From: B8-G4 sp033720735
GTDB lineage: Bacteria > Bacteroidota > Bacteroidia > Chitinophagales > Saprospiraceae
Length of the DNA stretch: 13,869 nt
Reading direction: 5' to 3'
NCBI GenBank assembly: GCA_033720735.1
Contig: JAWWBX010000090.1
Coordinates: 1-13,869 of the forward strand
The notes under the pieces are model-generated. The model ran no database searches. It was not told where the DNA came from and saw only the letters and a list, made by a program, of their open reading frames with translations. The position numbers were made by a program, and so were the translations under genes. Shown here in pieces: positions 1 through 8,751 of this stretch (position 1 is the first letter of the stretch; every line of letters begins with the position of its first letter).

Positions 1-1
1 G

Positions 2-3000
2 AAAGAACTATACGGCCCGGCTTGCCTTGTTGTCATGCTCTTAATCTGTGCATGCAGCTCGTTTCACGAAGGAGGCCCGCGCAATATATCCCCACATATC
101 ATCGAATCCGCTGGTCGTACGATACCCGGTGACAGTCTCGTTGAACCCGTTGTCATCCCGCTGAACGAAAGTCTATTGCCGCGAATACCTGCCGACAAAC
201 CGGACGTCAACCCGGTCATCTCCAATGTCCGGCCAGCAGGTAAGCCTTTAATTGTGCCGGCAGGCGTTCCGAAACTCTGCACCCCGGGACAGGACGGATA
301 CGCTGCACCCGGAACGCTACTTGCAAAATGGGACGCACTCCCTGCGCATGAACCCCAAGTCGTGGAAGCCAAGGATATGATTAGCAAAGCTGACGGTCCA
401 TTCAGTTTCAGCTATTTAGGAAAGCTACAGGGTTTGCAGCGCCATTCGGTGAACAGCCTGCTGGAGGATCGGCTCGGAAACCTCTGGATCGGTTCCAGAG
501 GTGGCTTGACGAAATATAATGGACAGACTTTCACCCATTTTACGTTATCGAAAAGTCCACGACAAGTAAACTGCATTTTCGAAGACTCACACGGTGTGCT
601 GTGGTTCGGAACGACCAGCAATGACGAGTCCGACGGTATTTACTACTATGATGGCATGGCATTTTACCGCTTCGCACAATCCATGGGCTTCACGGGTGCC
701 AGCATCCGGGAAATACTGGAGGATCGTCGAGGTAATATTTGGATCGCTACGTGGGGAGGCGGGTTGTTCAGGTATGATGGATCCACTTTCTCACACTTTA
801 CAACCGCCCAGGGCCTCGCCAGCAATCGTATCCACTCTCTTCTCCAAGACCGTGATGGGCAGATTTGGATCGGCACTGACGATGGCCTCAGCAAATTCGA
901 TTCCAGCACAGGGCAATATGGAAGTTTTTCCAACCTTACACGAAGCCAAGGACTTCCCTGCAACATTATTTATGACATGATCGAAGATGTTGCAGGAAAC
1001 CTGTGGATGGGAACTGACCACGGTGTAGTCATGTATGATGACCTGTTGCAATCTGCCGGTGCTGCCAGTTTCACTTGGTATACGACAAATCAGGGACTCC
1101 CGAACAACTCCGTGAGGAATATCACTGCTGATCGCGACGGAGATTTGTGGCTTGGCACGCTGGAAGATGGAATTATTGAATTTGACGGATCCTCCTTCAC
1201 CACGTATACTCAAGAGCACGGCCTGCCCAGCGACTTCGTGTCATGCCTGATCGAGGACCGCGAAGGTCATATCTGGATCGGCACCCTCAGCGGTCTTTGC
1301 AGGTACAACGGCAACACGTTCAGGCAGTTTACAATAGCGCAAGGCTTGTCCAGCAATTTGGTTAGAGGATTGCATCAAGACAAGGCGGGCAACATCTGGA
1401 TCGGGACACAGGGAGGAGGGGTCAATATATTTGATGGACACTCCTTCGCGCATTTCAACCAGTCACAAGGCCTCTCAGGCACGGTCGTCATGAGTATTAC
1501 CGAGGACGAGGAGGGGAACATCTGGATGGGAACGAACAGCGGTGTATGGAAATATGAACCACCTCGCGATGGCCGTCTGGCGGCCCTTATTCGTATTACC
1601 GAGGAACAGGGCCTTCCGAACAACTACGTCATGGTTTTGACGCAGGACAGAGCTGGCAATTTCTGGTTTGGCACACTGGAAGGAGCGGTGAAATATGACG
1701 GCAATGCGCTTACACTTTACGGTGTTGAACAGGGGCTTTCCGGCAACCATGTCAACAACATCTATGAGGACTCAAATGGACAATTGTGGTTCGGGAGCGT
1801 TGCTGCGGGTGCAACGAGATATGATGGCAGGCACTTCACCCAGTTCACCGAAACTGAAGGACTTTCTCACAATACCATCGAGGGTATCCAGGAGGATCCG
1901 ATGGGGCGCTTGTGGTTTGCAACCGGCTACGGCATTTCATGCTACGATGGGGTATCGTTTACACACATCCATGAGCGACACGGCCTGATCAACACATTGA
2001 TCAGAAGTATGGTCGTGGACAAACTTGGTAACGTTTGGCTTGGGACCAGTGATGGGTTGAGTTACCTTAACAGGGTTCGATGGGATGAATTCCTGACCAA
2101 CCCGGATATCAACTCCACGGAAGAGGAACTTCGGATATTCCGGCATTATTCCTACGAAGACGGCTTTCTTGGTGGAGGTTGTGCAACGCGATCTATGATT
2201 CAAGCGGATGATGGCAGTCTTTGGATCGGCACATATGACCGCCTGACGATATTCAAGCCGGACCCACATTTCAGCGATACCCTCGCACCGGACATCCAGT
2301 TGTCGGGCATACAACTATTTAATGAGCCCCTCCCCTGGCTCAAGTTGAACCACGTCCCGGATACCAGTTTTCTGCTATCAAATGGTATCAAGGTTAGAGA
2401 ATTGAGATTTGACAGTATCCGCAGCTGGGATTATCTGCCAGCCAACCCGAGCCTGGCGTTCGATAACAATTTCCTCACCTTTCAGTTCCAGGGGATCTCC
2501 CTCGGACAATCCCATAAACTCAGATACCAATATAAATTAGAGGGCCTTGACGGTGATTGGAGTTCCCTGACACCCGTAAATACTGCGCCTTACGGCAATC
2601 TTGCTCCAGGCAGCTATACCTTCAAAGTCAAAGCGACGACCAACAACGGGTACTGGGGCAACGAACTTGCATATCCATTTACGATCCGACCTCCATGGTG
2701 GAAGACGTGGTGGGCCTATTCGGCCTATGGCTTACTTGTTATTGCCCTCCTGGCAAGTTTAAGAGCCTATGAAATTCGCCGCCTGACTTATCGTTCGGAA
2801 GCATTGAGACTCAAGGAAATGGACAGCCTGAAGACCAGGTTGTACACAAACATTACCCATGAATTTCGCACGCCGCTCACGGTAATCATGGGGATGGTCG
2901 ACAATATCAAAGGATTTGACAAGGAACGGAACCTGATCCGCAGAAATAGCGGCAAACTACTCAAACTGGTTAACCAGATGATGGACCTGGCACGGTTTGA

Positions 3001-4348
3001 TTCGGGCGCCATGCAGCTGAACATGAAACAAGCTGATATCATTGCGTATCTCAACTACCTGGTGGAAAGTTTCTATTCATTGGCGCAGGAAAATGAGATC
3101 AGGCTCACATTCAATTCAGAGGAGAAGGAGCTAATCATGGATTTTGACGAGGTCAAGCTGCAACATGTCATTTACAATCTGCTGTCCAACGCCATCAAGT
3201 TTACGGAGGCCAACGGGATGGTGGACCTGCATACGCGCATAGACTCCGGGCAGGACCAACCGCAACTGCAGATCAAGGTACAAGACACGGGTAAGGGTAT
3301 TCCGCCAGAGAACCAGGTCGAGATTTTTGATCGGTTTTACCAGGTCGAATCTGCCCTCACCCGCTCCGGCGAAGGCAGCGGCATCGGATTGGCCCTGACG
3401 AAGGAGTATGTCGAATTGATGGGCGGAACGATCTCCGTCGAAAGTACGCCCGGAGCCGGGAGTGCGTTTACCGTCACGTTGCCTGTTACGCACGAGGCCC
3501 GATTCTCCGGCACAGATGGCGGCGCCCGGACCCATCCCGGGAATGTGAGCGACATGCCCGTACCAGCAGTGGACGATCCTGCAATCAACAGCGACAACCA
3601 ACTTCCCATCCTGCTCATCGTGGAGGACAATCGCGATGTGGTTACCTATATCAAGAGCATCGTAAACACTGGCTACCGGGTTGAGACGGCTCCGAACGGC
3701 CGTATCGGGTTGGAAATGGCGATTGAGTCCATTCCCGATATCGTTATCAGCGACGTGATGATGCCCGAAATGGATGGGTATGAGCTGACCAAGCGGCTCA
3801 AGAATGACGAACGCACCAGCCATATCCCGGTCATTCTGCTCACGGCCAAAGCGGAGGTTGAGGACAGACTGACGGGACTGCGACTCGGAGCCGATGCCTA
3901 CCTGGCCAAGCCTTTTAACAAAGCCGAACTCCTGATCCGGCTGGAACAACTTACTGCGCTGAGAAAAGCCCTGCACGAACGCTATGCCAACATGCAACCA
4001 CCGGAGCAGGAGGACGGCACCCTAACGGTGGAGGATGCCTTCCTGAACAAGACCCGAGCCATCGTTGAAGAACACCTGGCCGACGGCACTTTCACCGTCG
4101 CGTACTTTAGCAAACTGATCGGGATGAGCCAGGCCCAACTCTATCGCAAGCTCAACGCGCTGACAGGCAAATCCCCGTCTCACTTCATCCGCTATCTGCG
4201 CCTGCAGAAAGCCTCGCTCATGCTCAGGAACACCGACCTGAATGTCTCGGAAGTCGCCTGGGAAACAGGTTTTAACGATCCGAACTATTTTTCGAGGGCC
4301 TTCCACCAGGAGTTCGGCATGACACCAACTGAATGGCGTAAACACTAG
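2..4348 (+). CDS. Hybrid two-component system protein (propeller sensor, kinase, receiver, AraC regulator), 5' partial
   Basis: One-protein signalling system that should sense a periplasmic ligand, autophosphorylate, pass phosphate to its own receiver and bind DNA. Numbering residues from the ATG at 35: a proline-rich linker (about 20-120, with PAGKP and PAGVP motifs), 14 propeller motifs (about 140-745), a Y_Y_Y domain (about 810-885), one membrane helix (about 894-912), a HisKA box NITHEFRTPL with H942, an ATPase domain with NLLSNAIKF, DTGKGIP and GSGIGLAL, a receiver with phospho-acceptor D1240 in ISDVMMPEMDG, and a C-terminal AraC helix-turn-helix (about 1330-1437). All catalytic motifs look intact. 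The frame is open leftward to the window edge (KELYGPACLVV before the ATG), and that stretch completes a hydrophobic signal ending in a lipobox-like ICAC, so the real start is probably outside the window. Family knowledge: such proteins usually control nearby glycan-uptake or surface-protein genes. The target here is inferred, not shown. Confidence 0.95.
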   Translation, partial: KELYGPACLVVMLLICACSSFHEGGPRNISPHIIESAGRTIPGDSLVEPVVIPLNESLLPRIPADKPDVNPVISNVRPAGKPLIVPAGVPKLCTPGQDGYAAPGTLLAKWDALPAHEPQVVEAKDMISKADGPFSFSYLGKLQGLQRHSVNSLLEDRLGNLWIGSRGGLTKYNGQTFTHFTLSKSPRQVNCIFEDSHGVLWFGTTSNDESDGIYYYDGMAFYRFAQSMGFTGASIREILEDRRGNIWIATWGGGLFRYDGSTFSHFTTAQGLASNRIHSLLQDRDGQIWIGTDDGLSKFDSSTGQYGSFSNLTRSQGLPCNIIYDMIEDVAGNLWMGTDHGVVMYDDLLQSAGAASFTWYTTNQGLPNNSVRNITADRDGDLWLGTLEDGIIEFDGSSFTTYTQEHGLPSDFVSCLIEDREGHIWIGTLSGLCRYNGNTFRQFTIAQGLSSNLVRGLHQDKAGNIWIGTQGGGVNIFDGHSFAHFNQSQGLSGTVVMSITEDEEGNIWMGTNSGVWKYEPPRDGRLAALIRITEEQGLPNNYVMVLTQDRAGNFWFGTLEGAVKYDGNALTLYGVEQGLSGNHVNNIYEDSNGQLWFGSVAAGATRYDGRHFTQFTETEGLSHNTIEGIQEDPMGRLWFATGYGISCYDGVSFTHIHERHGLINTLIRSMVVDKLGNVWLGTSDGLSYLNRVRWDEFLTNPDINSTEEELRIFRHYSYEDGFLGGGCATRSMIQADDGSLWIGTYDRLTIFKPDPHFSDTLAPDIQLSGIQLFNEPLPWLKLNHVPDTSFLLSNGIKVRELRFDSIRSWDYLPANPSLAFDNNFLTFQFQGISLGQSHKLRYQYKLEGLDGDWSSLTPVNTAPYGNLAPGSYTFKVKATTNNGYWGNELAYPFTIRPPWWKTWWAYSAYGLLVIALLASLRAYEIRRLTYRSEALRLKEMDSLKTRLYTNITHEFRTPLTVIMGMVDNIKGFDKERNLIRRNSGKLLKLVNQMMDLARFDSGAMQLNMKQADIIAYLNYLVESFYSLAQENEIRLTFNSEEKELIMDFDEVKLQHVIYNLLSNAIKFTEANGMVDLHTRIDSGQDQPQLQIKVQDTGKGIPPENQVEIFDRFYQVESALTRSGEGSGIGLALTKEYVELMGGTISVESTPGAGSAFTVTLPVTHEARFSGTDGGARTHPGNVSDMPVPAVDDPAINSDNQLPILLIVEDNRDVVTYIKSIVNTGYRVETAPNGRIGLEMAIESIPDIVISDVMMPEMDGYELTKRLKNDERTSHIPVILLTAKAEVEDRLTGLRLGADAYLAKPFNKAELLIRLEQLTALRKALHERYANMQPPEQEDGTLTVEDAFLNKTRAIVEEHLADGTFTVAYFSKLIGMSQAQLYRKLNALTGKSPSHFIRYLRLQKASLMLRNTDLNVSEVAWETGFNDPNYFSRAFHQEFGMTPTEWRKH
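440..2265 (+). repeat. Fourteen Reg_prop beta-propeller motifs inside the hybrid sensor
   Basis: Coding repeats of variable spacing with the core pattern D-x-x-G-x-[LIF]-W-[ILMF]-[GA]-T followed by G and a [YF]-[DN]-G turn. Examples are EDRLGNLWIGS, EDRRGNIWIAT, QDKAGNIWIGT and EDPMGRLWFAT. I count 14, which fits two seven-bladed propellers, the arrangement known for Bacteroides hybrid two-component sensors. The last copy (QADDGSLWIGTYDRL) is followed directly by the linker into the Y_Y_Y domain. The repeat is visible at protein level; DNA identity between copies is low. Confidence 0.88.
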
Positions 4349-4401
4349 ATAATCAGCAGGTTATCCAACACAATGCAAGCTGGGTGCTACGCATTTATCC
4401 G

Positions 4402-4428
4402 TTGATGTATGCTCAGTGCTAGGATTTG
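4402..4428 (+). promoter_or_regulatory. Weak candidate promoter for the leucine-rich-repeat surface protein
   Basis: TTGATG at 4402-4407 is followed, after a short spacer, by a TA-GGA-TTTG stretch ending at 4428. This resembles the Bacteroidota TTG / TAnnTTTG pair but has one extra base in the downstream box. It lies 83 bases before the chosen ATG at 4511. The rest of the 162-base gap after the sensor gene shows no clear terminator hairpin, so read-through from the sensor is also possible. Confidence 0.25.
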
Positions 4429-4510
4429 AATGATGAATGCAGGTCGCTCCTGCATGGTCTCGTCAATTTTGATACGCCACCAAGTGGTGTATTTCTTAAA
4501 CCTAAATCCA

Positions 4511-7012
4511 ATGATGATGAGAACATGCAAGTTAATCGCACACCGCACCCGCGCATTGATCCTTATTGTACTTGTTGCTCTGGTGAGTACTTCTGCACAA
4601 TCTGACCGGAATGCCGCGTGGACATTCCAAAAACGGGTCACCTACCACGATTTGGATGGCAGGCAGCTCGTTGCCTCACCGGCAGACGATGATCCGCTGA
4701 TCGAGGGTATGATCCAGGCCTGGCTGGAGAATTCTTCCAGCAACGACCAAACTGCAGTCTTTGATGCACTTGAGGAACTGCCTGACCCCTCGTCAAATGT
4801 TCGCCTCAGAGAGGTGATGGCTGTCCTCTGGAAACATTTCCTGGCGGATAAAGATGTGCCACCTATCCAGGCCAGGGCTTCCTGTCCTGCAGGAGACGTG
4901 ATACTGACCACCCAGGATGAAGTAAATGCCTTTGGTGCCCTGGGCTGTACCGTGATTACGGGCGATCTGATCATTAGTGATTTTTTTAGTGATCAAGCCA
5001 TTTGTGATTTATCTCCCTTGTCCAGCCTGACTTCTGTTGACGGCCAATTGCGCATCATTACCGACTGTATTGTCAGTGTGGATGGCCTTTCAAATCTTAC
5101 GACGATCGGCGCCAATCTCGATATCGCACTCTGCTCGTCGTTACAGAACATCGACGGTCTCTCCGGTCTTACCTCCCTGGGGGGATCGCTCTACCTGTTT
5201 GGGAACACCTCCTTACAAAACCTTGACGGGCTTTCCACACTCGCTTCCGCAGGCGGATTGACACATGTCAATGGCTCGGTGCGTATCCTTTCGTGTCCTT
5301 TGCTCACCGATGCGCATCTGGGGGTCCTCGCCAACCTGAGTTCGGTCTTGTATACGCTGAATCTCTCCAACCTGCCACTGGTTGCAAATCTGAACTGGTT
5401 GTCCAACTTGTCGCAAATAGGCAATTCGCTTTACATTCAAGGCTTGCCATTGTTGTCGGACTTGAATGGCCTTGCCAACGTCGGTTCTGTAGATTATTTC
5501 ATTATCCGGAATAACAACGCTCTTCAAAACCTTGACGGCCTGTCCCAATTGACAACCGCTGATGGACCGCGCACACCGCCATGCGGCTGTTTTGCAATCT
5601 GGAACAGAATCGAGAACAACCCCTCCCTCGAGAACCTGGATGGACTTTCCGGTCTCACGACCATTGAAGGCAATTTCATCATTGCAAACAATGCTTCTTT
5701 ACAGAATACAGACGGGCTATCGAACCTGTCCTGGGTGGGTGGTGATTGGTTTATTCATTCGAATAACGCGCTCACAGAAGTTGGAGCTGCGGACCTCCTT
5801 GCAGTTGGCGGAGCGCTGGTGATCGAAAACAATGCTTCCCTGGCGAGTGTCAGCGGTTTTTCCAATTTGCATGACGTTCATGATGATCTGGTCATACGAG
5901 GGAATCCTTCCCTGGTCAATCTCAACGGCCTGCACAATGTCAGCTCGGTAGGTATCTGGATGATCATCGACAACAACGACGCATTGGTAAATCTGGAGGG
6001 ACTGAACGGCCTCGCTTCGATCGGCAGCAGATTCCAGGTGGTGAATAACGACAAGCTGAAGAATCTGGAGGGCATGACCAGCCTCACACATGTTGGAGAG
6101 ATCATCTGGGTCGAAAACAACTCAGTGATCAAGAATCTCGAAGGGTTGTCAAGCCTTTCATCAGCAGGAGGCGTGCGGGTGCTATTCAACCCGTTGATAA
6201 AAAATATCAACGGAATTGAAGGGCTCACATCGCTTGGTTCAGGGGGCCTGGATCTCTTCTCGAATGCTTCGCTGAAAGATGTAAGCGCGATGTCCAATAT
6301 CAACTGGATTGGTGGCGACCTGATCTTCCAGGAGCTTCCCAGCCTGGTGAATATCGATGCGGCTTCCAACGTAACCTACGTCGGCGGAACATGTGGCATT
6401 GCCTCCTGTCCACTGGTCACCAATGTAGACGGGTTTTCAAATATAACCTATGTCGGCCATGACGGCGGTGCGTTTGACATGGCCGCCCTGGAGGATCTGG
6501 ACGGATTCTCGAACGTCACCTGGATGGGAGGTAGTCTCTTCGTTTTTGACAATCCGTCCCTGACCAGTTGCTGCGGTATTTACCAGCTCCTGTGTGCAGA
6601 TGATCCCGCATGCACTTCTGACAATGTGGGTGGAGGCATCTACATCTTCAACAATCCATCCGCCTGCAGCTCATCAGCCGAGATCATCGCAAGTGGCCCG
6701 TGTGCGCCGACAGGGGCACTACCTCAATCCTCCGGGCCAATACCAACGACAGCGTACGGAAGCGATGACATTGCTATGTATCCCAACCCTGCGGCGGACC
6801 GGGTAAACATCGATCTCAACCAAAAGCCGGAGGGACCGCTCCACATCAGGATCCTGAATAGCCTGGGCCATGAGGTCTGGGCATACGAGGTACCGGCACA
6901 TCAACGCAAAATTGTGTATCACATCGCGGATCAGATCGTGAACGGTCTGTACCACGTGCACTTTGCGTATGCTGACCACATCGTTGCCAAACCACTCATC
7001 ATCATGCGCTAG
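4511..7012 (+). CDS. Secreted leucine-rich / receptor-L-like repeat protein with T9SS sorting domain
   Basis: Predicted exported or surface-attached protein of 833 residues; function not known beyond a likely binding or adhesion role. The open frame runs back to 4430, but the ATG triplet at 4511-4519 is preferred because it starts a good signal peptide: charged MMMRTCKLIAHRTR, hydrophobic ALILIVLVALVSTS, cleavage near AQS. A short N-terminal domain (about residues 30-160) includes a cysteine pair around CPAGDVILTTQDEV. About 21 repeats of 23-24 residues follow (about 167-690), then a cysteine-rich cap, and a C-terminal beta-sandwich tail (about 750-833) beginning AMYPNPAADRV and ending KPLIIMR, typical of T9SS type A sorting domains. 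It sits 162 bases after the hybrid sensor and is followed by a strong terminator. Regulation by the sensor is an inference from adjacency. Confidence 0.88.
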   Translation: MMMRTCKLIAHRTRALILIVLVALVSTSAQSDRNAAWTFQKRVTYHDLDGRQLVASPADDDPLIEGMIQAWLENSSSNDQTAVFDALEELPDPSSNVRLREVMAVLWKHFLADKDVPPIQARASCPAGDVILTTQDEVNAFGALGCTVITGDLIISDFFSDQAICDLSPLSSLTSVDGQLRIITDCIVSVDGLSNLTTIGANLDIALCSSLQNIDGLSGLTSLGGSLYLFGNTSLQNLDGLSTLASAGGLTHVNGSVRILSCPLLTDAHLGVLANLSSVLYTLNLSNLPLVANLNWLSNLSQIGNSLYIQGLPLLSDLNGLANVGSVDYFIIRNNNALQNLDGLSQLTTADGPRTPPCGCFAIWNRIENNPSLENLDGLSGLTTIEGNFIIANNASLQNTDGLSNLSWVGGDWFIHSNNALTEVGAADLLAVGGALVIENNASLASVSGFSNLHDVHDDLVIRGNPSLVNLNGLHNVSSVGIWMIIDNNDALVNLEGLNGLASIGSRFQVVNNDKLKNLEGMTSLTHVGEIIWVENNSVIKNLEGLSSLSSAGGVRVLFNPLIKNINGIEGLTSLGSGGLDLFSNASLKDVSAMSNINWIGGDLIFQELPSLVNIDAASNVTYVGGTCGIASCPLVTNVDGFSNITYVGHDGGAFDMAALEDLDGFSNVTWMGGSLFVFDNPSLTSCCGIYQLLCADDPACTSDNVGGGIYIFNNPSACSSSAEIIASGPCAPTGALPQSSGPIPTTAYGSDDIAMYPNPAADRVNIDLNQKPEGPLHIRILNSLGHEVWAYEVPAHQRKIVYHIADQIVNGLYHVHFAYADHIVAKPLIIMR
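5012..6575 (+). repeat. About 21 imperfect leucine-rich repeats in the surface protein
   Basis: Coding repeats of 23-24 residues with the approximate consensus SNLTSVGGxLxIxNNxSLxNLDGL. Clear copies include SGLTSLGGSLYLFGNTSL, SGLTTIEGNFIIANNASL and SNVTWMGGSLFVFDNPSL, each followed by an [NS]-[LV]-D-G-[LF] turn. Copies differ enough that DNA recombination between them should be limited. Two copies carry insertions: one near 5560-5600 with a CGC cysteine pair, and one near 5255-5310. The pattern resembles receptor L-domain solenoids rather than classical bacterial internalin repeats. Confidence 0.8.
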
Positions 7013-7042
7013 ATCACCCTGAAGACCGGCACGCACGTCAGC

Positions 7043-7072
7043 AAGGTCGTCGACAATGTCGGCGGCCTTTTT
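7043..7072 (+). terminator. Rho-independent terminator after the leucine-rich-repeat gene
   Basis: Left arm GGTCGTCGAC (7045-7054) pairs with GTCGGCGGCC (7058-7067) over 10 positions, two of them G-U, closing a three-base AAT loop. A run of five T follows (7068-7072), and the AA before the left arm can pair with the first two T. It starts 30 bases after the stop codon at 7012. Confidence 0.8.
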
Positions 7073-7301
7073 ATATGCCTGGCACCTCCTGGTATGCAAG
7101 GAACTTGTTGTTTTTAACCGGCATTCTCTGCCTGGTTTCAAGGCAAAAAGCGATGATGAAAGACTGGGCGAAGATCCGAACGGCCACCCTTGCGATGCTG
7201 CGCAGCGTGTTTTGAACAATACTGCAGAATCCCGGAACATCTGTGCAGCACAGTCTCGTGTATTGACCTGAAATTGCTCCTATCACTTAAAAGCCGGAAA
7301 C
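7073..7301. other. Intergenic stretch between the two T9SS-cargo genes
   Basis: No convincing gene. It contains a perfect dyad CTGTGC-A-GCACAG at 7241-7253, about 50 bases before the next start codon, which could be an operator. It also contains a 20-codon open frame at 7153-7215 (MMKDWAKIRTATLAMLRSVF) that looks faintly like the start of a signal peptide and could be a decayed gene start or chance. No clear TAnnTTTG box is seen, although the strong terminator upstream implies that the next gene needs its own promoter. Confidence 0.4.
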
Positions 7302-8633
7302 ATGAGAGCATTTCAGACAATCACCACTCTGGCCCTGGCAATGTTGTGCTTGCCATCGACAGGCCACACCCAACATGAGCGGATCTTCTCACACCTGAAG
7401 CATGAAGACCTCGTGCGAATCAGCATGCTTCCAGTGGCAGACGGAAGCCTGGTCTATACAGGTTACCTTCTTTTATGGGATGCTGATATGACCGAATGGG
7501 ACTCTACTTCCTTCGTAACAGCAACACGCGACTCAGACGAGAGCCAGGAGCAGTTTATCCTGGAGGAAAGTACTTATGATGAGGAGCTGCAGGTGTGGGA
7601 GCCACAGTCCAGGATCATTTACTATGGCTACAATGAGCCACCTGACGGTGAAGACCTTTACCTGACGTTTCATGTGGCCGACTCGATCCGGCTGGAGAGC
7701 TTCAATGAGGAAACGGGCTCATACGAACCATGGATATTGTTTTACTTCTTTCCGAATGACCAGGGTTTGGTAGAACGAATTGAGTGGATCATCAACGGGG
7801 TTTCTTCGGCTACCACCCGCAATTATTATGACGACGAAAACCGACTGACGGCCCACGTCAATCGATTTAACGAGTATGACCTCACGGGCGACTCTCTGGC
7901 CTTTACATATGGTCCGCAGCTCACACGCACGATCTGGTACCAATGGGACGACTATTTTGGCGGATTGTATGGTGTTGAAGTGACCGACTACAGTTACGCA
8001 GACCCTGAACATGTCGCATACAAGATCGTGACAGAGTATACGGATTCACTGATCACTCTCTTCTCCATCGACTCGATCGCCTACACGTACTTTTCGGGGG
8101 AGGGCAACTACCTTGAGGCCAACTATGCCTGGAACCAGAATACACAAACGTACTTCTGGGATTTTCACACCCTCTACTCCAATCTGGATGATACGCTAAG
8201 AACCGAGCGGAGATCCGATCAAGGTCCCCACGGAATTTATGTTTCATGGCTCACCGAGCGAAGGTATGATGCTGAAGGAAGGGTGGTGCAGATCTTACAG
8301 CAAGTGGATAGTGCCTTCACTGATCAATTGATCAACTGGAGACTTGAAATCTATCAGTATCCGCAAACGACGAGCACCCGTGCACCCGCTAACATTGACT
8401 TCAAGGGATTGACTTACTCAATCGAAGGCAACAGGTTAAAGGTACAGTTCAGACAATCACTTCAGGCGACATTGGCACTGGTCAGCGCGAGTGGTCAGAT
8501 CTGCCAACAGACATCCTTCAATGATGCATCCGTTTCGGTTGGGATCGGTGAACTCCCAGCTGGCATTTACTACCTGCATGTGTTCAACGGGAAGGCGAGT
8601 TACGCCGCCGGATTGCTGCTGGGTTTGCGGTAG
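7302..8633 (+). CDS. Secreted protein of unknown function with YD-like strands and T9SS-type tail
   Basis: Predicted exported protein of 443 residues; I do not recognise a catalytic family. The ATG at 7302 opens a standard signal peptide (MRAFQTITTLALAMLCLPS, cleavage near GHTQ). The body (about 30-355) is rich in aromatic and acidic residues and has loosely repeated strands of the form YxYxxxGxxxxxxxxWxxxxxxW, such as NYYDDENRLTAH and ERRYDAEGRVVQI, similar in style to YD repeat strands but without an RHS core. The last 75 or so residues (from about 370: LTYSIEGNRLKVQF, LVSASGQIC, GELPAGIYYLHVF) fit a T9SS type A sorting domain, so surface release or anchoring is likely. It lies downstream of a terminator, so it is probably transcribed separately from the preceding repeat protein. 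No terminator with a T run is seen in the 118 bases after it. Confidence 0.82.
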   Translation: MRAFQTITTLALAMLCLPSTGHTQHERIFSHLKHEDLVRISMLPVADGSLVYTGYLLLWDADMTEWDSTSFVTATRDSDESQEQFILEESTYDEELQVWEPQSRIIYYGYNEPPDGEDLYLTFHVADSIRLESFNEETGSYEPWILFYFFPNDQGLVERIEWIINGVSSATTRNYYDDENRLTAHVNRFNEYDLTGDSLAFTYGPQLTRTIWYQWDDYFGGLYGVEVTDYSYADPEHVAYKIVTEYTDSLITLFSIDSIAYTYFSGEGNYLEANYAWNQNTQTYFWDFHTLYSNLDDTLRTERRSDQGPHGIYVSWLTERRYDAEGRVVQILQQVDSAFTDQLINWRLEIYQYPQTTSTRAPANIDFKGLTYSIEGNRLKVQFRQSLQATLALVSASGQICQQTSFNDASVSVGIGELPAGIYYLHVFNGKASYAAGLLLGLR

Positions 8634-8751
8634 TCTCGCCGCATGGATGCCTCCCCTCCCTGTACCAACAAGTATCGCACCATGCCAGAAATACGCGGCT
8701 CCACACCGTCAATTGACAGATAACTTGTTGTACGGACCTGGTTTCAGTGAA

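Noticed and set aside
3131..3997. Minus-strand open frame of 288 codons
   Set aside because: It lies entirely opposite the kinase and receiver domains, whose motifs are intact on the plus strand; the minus-strand translation has no recognisable features.
5012..6575. Regularly spaced repeats considered as a CRISPR array or tandem DNA repeat
   Set aside because: The periodicity is in the protein (23-24 residues) and the DNA copies are diverged; there are no identical repeats with unique spacers.
7097..7115. Possible second terminator CAAG-GAA-CTTG plus TTGTTTTT
   Set aside because: The stem is only four pairs long and the strong hairpin at 7043-7072 already explains termination.
7056..7286. 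Overlapping open frames on both strands in the gap between the T9SS-cargo genes
   Set aside because: None has a signal, domain or credible start. The 20-codon frame at 7153-7215 is noted under the intergenic entry but is too short to call.
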